Shown: piece by piece, positions 34,926 through 43,577 of the stretch | Layout: every line of letters begins with the position of its first letter | Position numbering within the stretch: position 1 is the stretch's first letter | NCBI GenBank assembly: GCA_902826605.1 | Contig: CADEFM010000007.1 | Coordinates: forward strand, 238,466-302,465 | Direction of reading: 5' to 3' | Origin: an uncultured Acidobacteriota bacterium | GTDB lineage: Bacteria; Acidobacteriota; Terriglobia; Bryobacterales; Bryobacteraceae | DNA length: 64,000 nt | Notes under the pieces: generated by a model | Seen by the model: the letters and a program-made list of their open reading frames with translations, nothing else | Databases searched by the model: none | Told to the model about the DNA's origin: nothing | Program-made: the position numbers and the translations under genes

Positions 34926-35501
34926 TCAGCGTCGGCCAGACTGAACTCGTGCCGTTGATGGAGGAACTACGCCTTTGAGCCGCAGGTAGACGACGATATT
35001 GCCATAGTGTTCATTGTTATGCGTCATGTTAAACATGAGAATCGCGCCGCGGGTCGTCGGTGTCGGTTTGTTGCCACGACCTATACTGGTGCGCTCACTG
35101 AAATTCGCATCCGTCGTGTCCCGATAGACGGCGTCGCAGTATGCCAAAGCGTCGCGCAGCGCTGTCAGCGCGGCCTCCTTCGTCGTCAGGCCCTCCGCGT
35201 TTGTTTTCGATGGAGATGGCGCGCCCTGTGCCGCCGAACAGAAGAGCAAGTTTGCGTTCGTCACGTGCCCGATGAGTTGGGCGAAGGTTCGGACTTCCGG
35301 CGTCGGCCTAAACCCGTAGTTTTCCGTGCTCATGCTCTCGGCTGCCTCGGCGAGGTTCCGCCGAATGCTGGCATGCATGGCTTTGACACTCGCAGCGAGT
35401 GAGTTCGAGAGCGCCTGATCCGCACCTTCATCGCTCGTCTGGGCGACCGTGGTTATCGCTAGGTTAGCAAAGCAAACTATTGCCATCATCGTTAAACGCA
35501 T
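34926..35501 (-). CDS. Secreted DinB/YfiT-like putative metalloenzyme
   Basis: A 191-residue protein. Signal peptide MRLTMMAIVCFANLAITTVA, AGGAGA ten bases upstream of ATG 35501. The mature part is a four-helix DinB bundle: SMSTENYGFRPTPEVRTFAQ, LIGHVTNANLLFCSA and FNMTHNNEHYGNIVVYLRLK, with metal-binding His residues in GHVTN and in THNNEHYGN. The family includes thiol-transferases and hydrolases, mostly cytoplasmic; this version carries a secretion signal, which Acidobacteria often show. It lies 23 bases after the DUF2200 gene on the same strand, probably in one transcript. Confidence 0.85.
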   Translation of the reverse strand: MRLTMMAIVCFANLAITTVAQTSDEGADQALSNSLAASVKAMHASIRRNLAEAAESMSTENYGFRPTPEVRTFAQLIGHVTNANLLFCSAAQGAPSPSKTNAEGLTTKEAALTALRDALAYCDAVYRDTTDANFSERTSIGRGNKPTPTTRGAILMFNMTHNNEHYGNIVVYLRLKGVVPPSTARVQSGRR

Positions 35502-35524
35502 TAGATGGGTTCTCCTGTCCCTGC

Positions 35525-35875
35525 TCACTTTCTTAGGATCTTGTCCATGGCCTTTCCCCTAGCCAGTTCATCCACCAGCTTGTCTAAATAACGGATCTGT
35601 TGCATGAGCTTGTCCTCGATCTCCTCCACCCGATACCCGCAGATCACGCCAGTAATCTTAGAGACATTAGGGTTGATCCGTGGTGCCTGGGCGAAGAAAG
35701 TCTCGAACTCGACCTTTGTGGCGATCTGCTGTTGGAGCGTGTGTTCATCGTAGCCCGTTAGCCAGTGGATAATGGCGTGCACTTCCTCCTTCGTACGACC
35801 CTTCTTCTCCGCCTTGGTGATGTAATGCGGGTAGACGCTTGCGAATGCCATTCTAAATACTCTCGTGTTGTCCAT
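35525..35875 (-). CDS. DUF2200 family protein
   Basis: A 116-residue cytoplasmic protein. It matches DUF2200 throughout: [77 protein letters not shown] and [20 protein letters not shown]. Full length for the family. Function is unknown. It is upstream of the secreted DinB protein on the same strand. Confidence 0.93.
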   Translation of the reverse strand: MDNTRVFRMAFASVYPHYITKAEKKGRTKEEVHAIIHWLTGYDEHTLQQQIATKVEFETFFAQAPRINPNVSKITGVICGYRVEEIEDKLMQQIRYLDKLVDELARGKAMDKILRK

Positions 35876-35963
35876 GGCCTCGTTGCTCCTCGAAGTTTAG
35901 CGCTTTCGTTCGGAGCGCGATCAGCACCCCGAATCGGGAGCGATAGCCTAAAAAATCCACCGT

Positions 35964-36338
35964 CTATTCGAAGAAATATTGGTGTGCTGCGAGATTCACC
36001 CGCTTTCCTGTGAACGCGACGCCTTCTGTCCGCAAGAGTAATCTCTGCTCCGCCGCCCCTTGACCGGTTACTTTTATCTCTCCGCCCGCCCCCACCACTC
36101 GCTGCCACGGAAGCTGGTTAGGCGCCATCCCCCTCAAAAGGCGCGCAACAGCCCGGTGACAACGTGGATATCCGGCTGCTGCAGCTATCTGGCCGTAAGT
36201 TGCGACCCTCCCGCGTGGCAGTGAGCGAATCGCCTCCGCAAACGCTTCATCACGCTCTTCGGAACGGACGATTCTGGGATCAAACGCTGTGGCGTCGAAC
36301 GATCGCAAGACAGCCCGACCTTTGGGTTTAGGCACCAA
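35964..36338 (-). CDS. Alkyltransferase-like (ATL) protein, MGMT family
   Basis: A 124-residue DNA-binding protein of the methylated-DNA cysteine methyltransferase fold. It has LPRGRVATYGQIAAAAGYPR, HRAVARLLRGM and the active-site region LPWQRVVGAGGEI (about residues 76-88). In MGMT the active site is PCHRV; here Trp replaces the reactive Cys and Gln the His, as in ATL proteins (usually PWHRV). It therefore cannot transfer alkyl groups itself. ATLs bind O6-alkylguanine and pass it to nucleotide-excision repair. The Gln for His is a further variation. It is near the DUF2200 gene but not clearly in an operon. Confidence 0.88.
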   Translation of the reverse strand: MVPKPKGRAVLRSFDATAFDPRIVRSEERDEAFAEAIRSLPRGRVATYGQIAAAAGYPRCHRAVARLLRGMAPNQLPWQRVVGAGGEIKVTGQGAAEQRLLLRTEGVAFTGKRVNLAAHQYFFE

Positions 36339-36482
36339 TCCTAGCTAGCTTTCCAGATCGCCGATACATAGTCCTATGAATTAAAGGTCGGTGGTCGAAT
36401 CAGGCCACTCCCTCAACGTGTCTCGAATACCGAGTCGGCGAGACGCCGCATCATCGCTTGGACGTCTTTGGTTTACGGTTCA

Positions 36483-37487
36483 CTACCGCGATTTCTTTTG
36501 CGCAGCCTCCGCAGCAGCTTTCTCATCGGCTCGTGCCCCCTTGAGGATGAGTTCCATGCCCTGGTCTCCTTCAAGGCACGCGTACTCAACCATAGAACCC
36601 TTTAACGGCTGCATATCAATTTCTCCGGACCATGGCTTCGTGTAGATGCCTGGGTCGTCGACAGTAAACTGATACCTGAGCACTTCCGGGCCTATGCGGC
36701 TAAATCGCTCGGTCACCTTCATCTTCTGATCGGGGCGCCGCTCTCCGCCTCCCTCCGTCGTTGGAGTGCCGAACCAGCCACGTTTCCCGTTGAAATTAAT
36801 CGTTTCCACCACGAGCGTATCGCCTTCATAGCGGCCAACGGAATCCCCCTTCCATTGGCGGATGCCCGAGTGCGACCGTCCATCAGTCGGAATAATACGG
36901 ACGTCGTGGACCATCTCGGTCATGATCATGACATGATCCGGAGTTTGAATGATCTGGTAATTGTTATTGTATGCAGTCGGGAGCATTGGCGGGCCACTGG
37001 TGATCCATGTGATACACCGCTCGAAAGTTGAGAGGTCCTCCGGCCCATCGTGGGGGTGCAACTTATGGTGCTCCTGATCGGCTGCGAATTGTTTTTGGGC
37101 CTCCGGCGTCATGGCTGGAATTTTTCCATCTGGAGGGTCTGTAATGATGGAAGTGCGTCGCGAGATAAATCTCGCCTCTCCTTCAATCCCAAACAGGTTT
37201 GGAAAGGGACTATTCGTGTTCTGAGGCGCTTGCACGCCCTGGCGTGTTGCACGAGCTTTGAGCTCATCATCCGTTAGAAATTCCGCGGCACCATTGGGGC
37301 GCTGCAAAGGGGCGGAGGTATTGCTCGACCAATATCCTTGTAGATCCGGATGTCCATCAGGCAATCGGGGTGACTTCCAGGTCACGGCCTTCGTCTTTAC
37401 ATTGGGCGCCGGGGACTGACCGGCCGCCTGGGTTGATGCCCAGCTGCACATAGCAATCGCAAGAGCGAAAAGTCGAGCGTTCAACAT
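36483..37487 (-). CDS. Secreted protein of unknown function, duplicated at 63155
   Basis: A 334-residue protein. ATG 37487 starts a signal peptide MLNARLFALAIAMCSWASTQ. Characteristic blocks: LPDGHPDLQGYWSSNTSAPL, RFISRRTSIITDPPDGKIPA, EDLSTFERCITWITSGPPML, IRQWKGDSVGRYEGDTLVVE, TERFSRIGPEVLRYQFTVDD, PGIYTKPWSGEIDMQPL. The PDLxGxW opening and GRYEGDTLVVETINFNG pattern also occur in the protein at 45376. I recognise this group from Acidobacteria but no function is assigned. A nearly identical gene, including about 100 bases of upstream DNA, is at 63155. Confidence 0.8.
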   Translation of the reverse strand: MLNARLFALAIAMCSWASTQAAGQSPAPNVKTKAVTWKSPRLPDGHPDLQGYWSSNTSAPLQRPNGAAEFLTDDELKARATRQGVQAPQNTNSPFPNLFGIEGEARFISRRTSIITDPPDGKIPAMTPEAQKQFAADQEHHKLHPHDGPEDLSTFERCITWITSGPPMLPTAYNNNYQIIQTPDHVMIMTEMVHDVRIIPTDGRSHSGIRQWKGDSVGRYEGDTLVVETINFNGKRGWFGTPTTEGGGERRPDQKMKVTERFSRIGPEVLRYQFTVDDPGIYTKPWSGEIDMQPLKGSMVEYACLEGDQGMELILKGARADEKAAAEAAQKKSR

Positions 37488-38047
<560 letters not shown>

Positions 38048-38243
38048 GCAAGAGGCGGGCACTCTTTATTACAACAGAGGGCGCGGAGCCTGTCAATTTT
38101 TCGAAGACAATTCGAGTTAGCGCGCCGCTACGCGTACCATGAATCCATCAACGAAGATGCCAATCCACATCCCGATGGAAACCGCGGCACAAGGACTTGT
38201 GTCGCGGCCTCGGTTCACTTCCTATAATAAGAAGGGACACTAA

Positions 38244-39392
38244 ATGACTACCACTTCCATGACTGCATCCAGCGCAACCGCGAATCCATTGAAGCAACTC
38301 TCCAGTTTTGGCCAATCTGTGTGGCTCGACTACATCCGGCGCGATCTCATGACTAGCGGCGAACTCGCGCGTCTGATTGAACAGGATGGGCTGGGCGGCA
38401 TGACCTCCAACCCTGCGATCTTTGAAAAGGCCATCAGCGGCGGCACGGAGTACGCGGAGCTGCTTGACGAATTGAAGCGCGATGGGAGTCTGGACGCCAA
38501 GGCCATCTATGAGCGTCTCGCGATTCGCGATATACAGGACGCCGCCGACGCGCTGCGGTCAGTCTACGACCGCACCAACGGCCGCGACGGTTACGTGAGT
38601 CTGGAGGTTGCTCCGTTCCTCGCGCACCAGACCAGCGCGACGCTCGACGAAGCGCGCCGCTTGTGGAAAACGGTGGCATGTCCAAATCTGATGATAAAAG
38701 TGCCTGGGACTTCTGAAGGCATACCCGCGGTGGAAACCCTGCTGGCTGAAGGCATCAACGTCAACATCACTTTGCTGTTCTCACAGGAAGTCTATGAACA
38801 AGTCGCCCGTGCGTACGTGCGTGCGCTCGAAAAAAGGGCCGCCGAAGGAAAAGAAGTGGCTGGCATCGCGAGTGTGGCCAGCTTCTTCGTCAGCCGCATC
38901 GACACCTTGGTCGACAGCATCGTCGATCAGAAAATCGCGGCAGGCGCAGCTGCCGCTGAGCGCGAATTGCTGGAATCGGTGCGCGGAAAAGTGGCGATCG
39001 CAAACGCCAAGCTTGCCTATGAGAGCTACCAACGAATTTTCTCCGGAGCCGCTTGGGAAGCGCTCGCCCAAAAGGGCGCCCACACGCAACGCGTGTTGTG
39101 GGCCAGCACTTCAACTAAGAATCCGCAGCTTCGCGATGTGCTGTACATCGAAGAACTGATCGGCAAGGACACCGTCAACACGATTCCGCCCGCGACGTTC
39201 GATGCTTTTCGCGACCACGGCGAACCGCGCGCTTCGCTGGAGAAGGACCTGGCGGGTGCCCGCGAAGTAATGGCGAACCTTGCGGCGGCCGGGATCTCCA
39301 TTCAGCAGGTAACGGAGGAATTGGTGGTGCAAGGCGTGAAGCTTTTCGAGGATGCATTCGAGAAGCTCTTGAAGTCGGTCCGCGAAAAATAA
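38244..39392 (+). CDS. tal: Transaldolase
   Basis: A 382-residue cytoplasmic enzyme of the non-oxidative pentose phosphate pathway that transfers a dihydroxyacetone unit between sugar phosphates. It is of the longer transaldolase type with the opening SSFGQSVWLDYIRRDLMTSG, GLGGMTSNPAIFEKAI, YVSLEVAPFLAHQTSATLDE, the Schiff-base Lys in NLMIKVPGTSEG (about residue 152) and GINVNITLLFSQEVYEQVAR. It lies between tRNA-Asn (opposite strand) and tRNA-Lys. AAGAAGGGAC precedes ATG 38244. It is alone; in some relatives tal is fused or adjacent to pgi. Confidence 0.95.
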   Translation: MTTTSMTASSATANPLKQLSSFGQSVWLDYIRRDLMTSGELARLIEQDGLGGMTSNPAIFEKAISGGTEYAELLDELKRDGSLDAKAIYERLAIRDIQDAADALRSVYDRTNGRDGYVSLEVAPFLAHQTSATLDEARRLWKTVACPNLMIKVPGTSEGIPAVETLLAEGINVNITLLFSQEVYEQVARAYVRALEKRAAEGKEVAGIASVASFFVSRIDTLVDSIVDQKIAAGAAAAERELLESVRGKVAIANAKLAYESYQRIFSGAAWEALAQKGAHTQRVLWASTSTKNPQLRDVLYIEELIGKDTVNTIPPATFDAFRDHGEPRASLEKDLAGAREVMANLAAAGISIQQVTEELVVQGVKLFEDAFEKLLKSVREK

Positions 39393-39402
39393 TACCCCGC
39401 TT

Positions 39403-39420
39403 CGCGAGTTGAAACTCGCG
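39403..39420 (+). terminator. Hairpin after tal
   Basis: CGCGAGTT, loop GA, AACTCGCG form a perfect 8-bp stem ten bases after the tal stop. It has no T-run, so termination strength is uncertain. Confidence 0.5.
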
Positions 39421-39502
39421 TGAGTGCACGGCCCGCGCTACAATGGGAACTCCCCCGCTGGATCGCGCCAAGCACTAGGTGTTTTCGCTTTCCTGCGTGC
39501 AA

Positions 39503-39578
39503 GGGCCGGTAGCTCAGTTGGTAGAGCATCGCACTTTTAATGCGGTGGTCGCGGGTTCGAGTCCCGCCCGGCTCACCA
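39503..39578 (+). tRNA. tRNA-Lys (TTT)
   Basis: GGGCCGGTAGCTCAGTTGG opens the acceptor and D arms; the anticodon loop CTTTTAA (anticodon TTT, Lys) lies between GCGCA-like and TGCG stem halves. GCGGGTTCGAGTCCCGC forms the T arm and CCGGCTC pairs with the 5' acceptor strand. CCA is encoded. Mobile-element debris begins right after it, so the 3' end looks like an insertion site. Confidence 0.95.
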
Positions 39579-39601
39579 TTTTATCTGTGTCCGAACCGGA
39601 C

Positions 39602-39638
39602 ACATAGGTAACAGTTCGTTCCTAAGACATAGGTAACA
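39602..39638 (+). repeat. Two copies of ACATAGGTAACA after tRNA-Lys
   Basis: ACATAGGTAACA occurs at 39602-39613 and 39627-39638. Such direct repeats are typical of the ends of transposable elements, but I cannot assign them to a family. They lie between tRNA-Lys and the IS3-type element and are probably debris from another insertion. Confidence 0.45.
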
Positions 39639-39760
39639 CTTTTTGGGCCGAAGGGGTTTTGCAGGGGCTGCAAAGTTCGTTCGTCCAGGTCAACATGACG
39701 TGACCCCCTTAATCCGTCCGAGATGGAGTACGATTTCGGACGAAGGAAAGGAGAAGCAGA

Positions 39761-40036
39761 ATGGGCAAAGGCAAACACAGCGAGGCACAGATCATTGCCG
39801 CGCTGAAGCAGGTGGAAGCAGGACGAGCGACCGAGGATGTAGCTCGAGAGTGTGGCGTTTCCAAGCACACGATCTACGCCTGGAAGGCGAAGTACGGTGG
39901 CATGGATGTGAGCGAAGCGCAGGAGACCAAGCAACTGCGCGAGGAAAACGCCCGGCTGAAGAAGTTGGTGGCGGATCTCAGCCTGGACAAAGACATGCTG
40001 CAATCGGTGATCCGAAAAAACTCTCTGGGCTCGTAG
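39761..40036 (+). CDS. IS3-family transposase OrfA
   Basis: A 91-residue protein. It has the helix-turn-helix ALKQVEAGRATEDVARECGV then SKHTIYAWKAKYGGMDVSEA, and a leucine-zipper coiled coil TKQLREENARLKKLVADLSL, both typical of IS407-group OrfA. AAGGAGAAGCAG precedes ATG 39761. It ends at TAG 40034-40036. OrfAB fusion would be made by -1 slippage on AAAAAAC. OrfA alone is intact, but OrfB is not. Confidence 0.88.
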   Translation: MGKGKHSEAQIIAALKQVEAGRATEDVARECGVSKHTIYAWKAKYGGMDVSEAQETKQLREENARLKKLVADLSLDKDMLQSVIRKNSLGS

Positions 40037-41143
40037 AGAAAAGAGCGGAAGTGCGGCGGCTGATGGCGGACTATTCGGCCAGCGAGCGCCGCGCCTGCGG
40101 GCTGATGGAGATTCCGCAAATGAGTTACCGGTATCAAAGCCGACGCGATGACCAGGCGTTGCGTGAACAACTGCTGGCGCTGGCGCGTGAAAAGCCACGC
40201 TACGGATATCGGCGGTTGCATGTGCTGCTGCGCCGCGATGCGCAGGTCGAGCGCGTGAATCACAAGCGGGCGTGGCGCGTGTATCGCGAGTTGGGATTGA
40301 GTGTTCGCAGAATACGGCGGAAGCGACTGCAACGCATGCTTCGCCCCAGGCCATTGCTGACCGCTCCGAATCAGGAGTGGGCCATCGACTTTGCCAGCGA
40401 TGTCGCCGCCAGCGGGCGTCGACTGCGGATCTTCAGCGTGGTCGACAGCTTCACGCGCGAATGCTTAGCGCGTGGACACGTCCATGCCAAGTCGACGCAT
40501 CACTCGTGCGCTGGCGCGAATCATCGAAACCGGCGGCGCTCCGATGGCTATTCGAAGTGATAACGGCCCAGAGATCAGTTCCCGCCACTACTTGGCCTGG
40601 TGCATCGAAAAGCGCATCGATGCGATTCACATTCAGCCCGGCAAGCCCACGCAGAATGCATTCGTGGAAAGCTTCCACGGGCGGCTGCGCGATGAATGCC
40701 TAAACGTGAGCTGGTTCTGGAATCTGCTCGACGCACGCAAGAAAATTTCCGCTTGGCGCAACGAATACAACTGCCACCGCCCGCACTCGGCGCTGGGTTA
40801 TCTAACGCCCACGGAGTTTGCGGTGAAGGCCGCTTCGCCTTCCGCAGCGTCGCATCTCACACGTCCGGCTCTGCCTCAAGGCTTCCCTGTCGGCTCCGCC
40901 GTCGCGGTCGCGCCGGCTCCGGCCTTGACCCAGATCCAGCCGTGTGACGGCAAGGCGCTTCTCACAGAGGGCAGCCGTTACGGCGCGACCTCGACAAGCC
41001 GGCAGGAGTTCCCCCAGGTCTGTGTAGACGCTGTGGACTCCTTGGCCGCCATGCAAGCGCATATGAGTGCATCGCATCGTTACGGGGTGTGCTCGCCGAG
41101 GCATTTAGCGCGAAACGCGAAACTGTCGGCTTGCGGCGGATAG
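40015..41143 (+). pseudogene. IS3-family transposase OrfB, frameshifted
   Basis: The first part (to about 40478) reads VEKRAEVRRLMADYSASERR, GLMEIPQMSYRYQSRRDDQA, KPRYGYRRLHVLLRRDAQ, QEWAIDFASDVAASGRRLRI. The second part, in another frame, reads RRITRALARIIETGGAPMAI, RSDNGPEISSRHYLAWCIEK, NAFVESFHGRLRDECLNVSW and HRPHSALGYLTPTEFAV. The DDE residues are present across the two frames. The junction in ECLA / VDTSMP lacks bases: intact relatives have two extra codon positions here (LALEVDTS), consistent with a 5-base deletion. The C-terminus after TPTEFAV is unrelated tail. No active OrfAB can be made. Confidence 0.85.
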
Positions 41144-41380
41144 GGCCGCCAAGTCCAAACGCCGCGATTCCTGCCGGCCTGTGCCCGGCGCTGTGGCTGC
41201 GCAGGTGATCACTCGGTAGCCGAGCACTGCATCGATGTCCTGCGCGATGCGCTGGCTGACCAGGCGGGCGGGGAGATTAGGGCGAAGCTGAAACAAGCAA
41301 AGCGCAGTCCGGTTTCATGGTGGACGAAAGACTCTTCCCCAGGCGGAACCGAAAGAAGCAAATTAGGTCGACTCAATTAA

Positions 41381-41587
41381 TTAGTGGCGCTCTTCCAGAG
41401 ATACTCGCCAGGCGCTCACGGTAGCCTTGGTGAAGCCTGGCCGCACGGCCTGCTGGAACCAGACCAAAAACTCGTCCAGAGCCATGTTGTAAACACGCTT
41501 TGTAATTGGTGAGGATACGCTGTCGAGCACCAGGGACTTGAGTTTGTCGCACTGTGCGATTCTTTCAACCGCCATCAAATCGTTCAT
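41381..41587 (-). pseudogene. Tyrosine recombinase N-terminal fragment
   Basis: A 68-residue minus-strand frame starting MNDLMAVERIAQCDKLKSL and continuing VLDSVSSPITKRVYNMALDE, FLVWFQQAVRPGFTKATVSA, WRVSLEERH, then a stop. It is the SAM-like, core-binding domain of a phage/transposon type tyrosine recombinase; a full-length protein would be about 300 residues with the RHRY catalytic part after this. The break falls directly after EERH; the sequence beyond is unrelated. The site at 41598 lies just upstream of its ATG. Non-functional as it stands, or a residual DNA-binding fragment. Confidence 0.75.
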
Positions 41588-41597
41588 TCTTGGTCCC

Positions 41598-41615
41598 TTT
41601 AATGGGCATTATCGG
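41598..41615 (+). repeat. 18-bp intergenic site beside the recombinase fragment
   Basis: TTTAATGGGCATTATCGG, followed by AAGCT. It contains TAATG-GG-CATTA, a perfect 5-bp palindrome. It lies 11 bases upstream of the recombinase fragment start (minus strand), so it may be where that recombinase acts or is controlled. Confidence 0.5.
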
Positions 41616-41723
41616 AAGCTACGTCATGAGGACATTACCTCTGCGTGCGGTGAACATCAACAGGCGGCGGGCAAGCAGACACTTCCACGAGATGCGGACT
41701 TATCAGCAGCGTATGATAGTGAA

Positions 41724-43037
41724 ATGAATTTGACTGAAGGGGTATCAAACATTTCATTCGAAGCGGCTACGTACCGCAAGATCGCTTGGCGACTGATGCC
41801 TTTTCTGCTGCTCTGCTACATTCTCGCCTACGTGGACCGTGTAAATGTGGGATTTGCCAAGCTTCGGATGCAGAGCGATTTGGGCATGAGCGATACGGTA
41901 TACGGGATGGGCGCCGGCATTTTTTTTATCGGATATTTTCTGTTTGAAGTTCCCGCCAATATCATTTTGCAGCACATTGGTGCGCGGTTTTGGATCGGCC
42001 CAATCATGATCGTCTGGGGCGTGCTATCCGCTGCCACTATGTTCGTGACAGGGCCGACTAGCTTTTACGTGTTGCGCTTTTTTTTGGGTGTAGTTGAATC
42101 CGGATTCTTCCCAGGCGTTATTTTATATCTCACTTTCTGGTTCACCAACAAGTACCGTGCTAAGATGGTGGCCATTTTCATGACCGGCATACCGCTTTCG
42201 GGAGCTTTGACCGGACCTATCTCCGGTTGGATTCTTGCGCGAATGAGCGGTGTCGGAGACCTACGGGCATGGCAATGGCTATTTCTAATGGAGGGAATCC
42301 CCTCGATTCTAGCAGGCGTGCTCACGCTCACTTACCTGACCGACAATCCGGCCAAAGCCATATGGTTAAATGTGCGTGAAAAGAAGATGGTTCTTGAGAA
42401 TTTATGGACAGAAGAAGAGATCAAAAAACAAACGAGTCCAGGACACCATAACCTGTCGGATGCTTTTCGTAGCGCGGATGTCTGGATTCTAGCCTTTATG
42501 TATTTCCTATTCGTGATGGGCAATTATGGCCTAGGATTCTGGCTGCCCCAAGTGATCAATGACACTATCACAAAAGATCCTCTGCTGATCGGATGGATCT
42601 CGGTGATCCCTTGGGGCACGGCGGCCATTGGCATGGTTCTAGCTGGTCATCACTCCGACCGCACCGGGGAGCGGCGCTGGCATCTAACTCTGGCGGGAGT
42701 TGTTGGGGCGCTGGCTTTCGCCGTCAGTGCGATCCCGGGAATATCAGGAACAGCTGGGCTTGCAGCGCTGACGGTGGCCGCCATTGGCGTGGAATGCTCC
42801 TTGTGCCTCTTGTGGACGCTACCAACAGGAATTCTGTCGGGTGCTGCCGCTGCGGCTGGTATAGCGTGGATCAATTCGATCGGCAACCTTTCTGGATATG
42901 CCAGCCCTTATCTGATCGGGACAGTGAAAGATCGCACGGGTAGCATTACGCTGGCGTTACTAACTCTATCCGCCTGCGGACTCCTGGGTGCCGCATTGAC
43001 GCTGTATGTCACACGTAAACGCGAGACGCACCATTGA
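41724..43037 (+). CDS. MFS transporter, anion:cation symporter (ACS) family
   Basis: A 437-residue membrane protein with 12 helices. ATG 41724 is chosen; the upstream frame overlaps the recombinase fragment and has no membrane content. Diagnostic blocks: RLMPFLLLCYILAYVDRVNV, GFAKLRMQSDLGMSDTVYGM, FEVPANIILQHIGARFWIGP, RFFLGVVESGFFPGVILYLT and HHSDRTGERRWHLTLAG. The ACS family carries organic anions such as phthalate, tartrate, hexuronates and galactonate. No catabolic genes are adjacent, so the substrate is open. It begins about 110 bases after the 18-bp site at 41598. Confidence 0.92.
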   Translation: MNLTEGVSNISFEAATYRKIAWRLMPFLLLCYILAYVDRVNVGFAKLRMQSDLGMSDTVYGMGAGIFFIGYFLFEVPANIILQHIGARFWIGPIMIVWGVLSAATMFVTGPTSFYVLRFFLGVVESGFFPGVILYLTFWFTNKYRAKMVAIFMTGIPLSGALTGPISGWILARMSGVGDLRAWQWLFLMEGIPSILAGVLTLTYLTDNPAKAIWLNVREKKMVLENLWTEEEIKKQTSPGHHNLSDAFRSADVWILAFMYFLFVMGNYGLGFWLPQVINDTITKDPLLIGWISVIPWGTAAIGMVLAGHHSDRTGERRWHLTLAGVVGALAFAVSAIPGISGTAGLAALTVAAIGVECSLCLLWTLPTGILSGAAAAAGIAWINSIGNLSGYASPYLIGTVKDRTGSITLALLTLSACGLLGAALTLYVTRKRETHH

Positions 43038-43200
43038 AGAGGATTCGCTGTCGCGATTCGCATCTGCCATACCGAAAATCCACAACACACATCGTTGGTC
43101 CAGAGGGTCATTTGTTGCAGTCGTCTTCTAGTGACCTGACCGGGAATACTGTGCCAGTCGGATTGAGAGTCTGGGGGACGGAAAGGAACTTGGGAAAATG

Positions 43201-43444
43201 CAGCAGCGCGTGGCCGTGGCACGAGCCTTGGCGGGAAACCCGCCACTATGCTGGCCGATGAACCGACTGCAATCTCGATTCAGCGCATAGCGAGCAAGTG
43301 ATGCATCTGCTCAAAGAACTCCACAAGGCCGGTGCGACCATTTGCATGGTCACACATGACCCACGTTACGCCGGTTTCGCCGACCGCACTGTGCACCTGT
43401 TCGACGGCAAACTGGTCGCCGCGGGCAACCATGGGAGTGCCTGA
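43201..43444 (+). pseudogene. Degenerate copy of the 3' end of the ABC ATPase gene
   Basis: From CAGCAGCGCGTGGCCGTGG to the final GTGCCTGA this stretch matches 17793-18040 closely. Differences include two single-base deletions (CCCCGCC to CCCGCC, and the CCACTGGGAATC region) and several substitutions. In the intact gene it covers the end of the signature motif, Walker B and the H-loop. The segment cannot be translated as one frame and has no 5' part. It is a partial duplicate from the PadR/ADOP cassette at 14-18 kb. Confidence 0.9.
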
Positions 43445-43577
43445 TGCGGGAACGAGCCGTTGGTGGCGGATGGAACTTCGGCAGTCGTCCTAGTGAACCG
43501 GTCGAAATCGGTGCAACCGGTAACCTTTGATCTCTTGATGCATCGAGAATCCCATGATGATGACCTGGGCACGAGTT

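Larger units (their letters stand above)
39701..41143 (+). mobile_element. IS3-family (IS407-like) insertion sequence, damaged
   Basis: The left end is probably TGACCCCCTTAATCCG at 39701. The element contains orfA (39761-40036) and orfB in the -1 frame after AAAAAAC (40015-40021), the usual frameshift site of the family. orfB is broken by a second shift near 40478. No matching GGGGGTCA right end was found downstream to 41380, so the right boundary is lost or has diverged; the end given is only the last stop codon of orfB. It sits 122 bases after tRNA-Lys. Confidence 0.8.

Noticed and set aside
39581..40354. A 257-codon minus-strand frame over the IS3 element
   Set aside because: Antisense to orfA and orfB, no domain.
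43460..43577. Plus-strand stretch MVADGTSAVVLVNRSKSVQP resembling the C-terminal sandwich of alpha-galactosidases
   Set aside because: Too short and without the rest of the domain; possibly debris. Not annotated.
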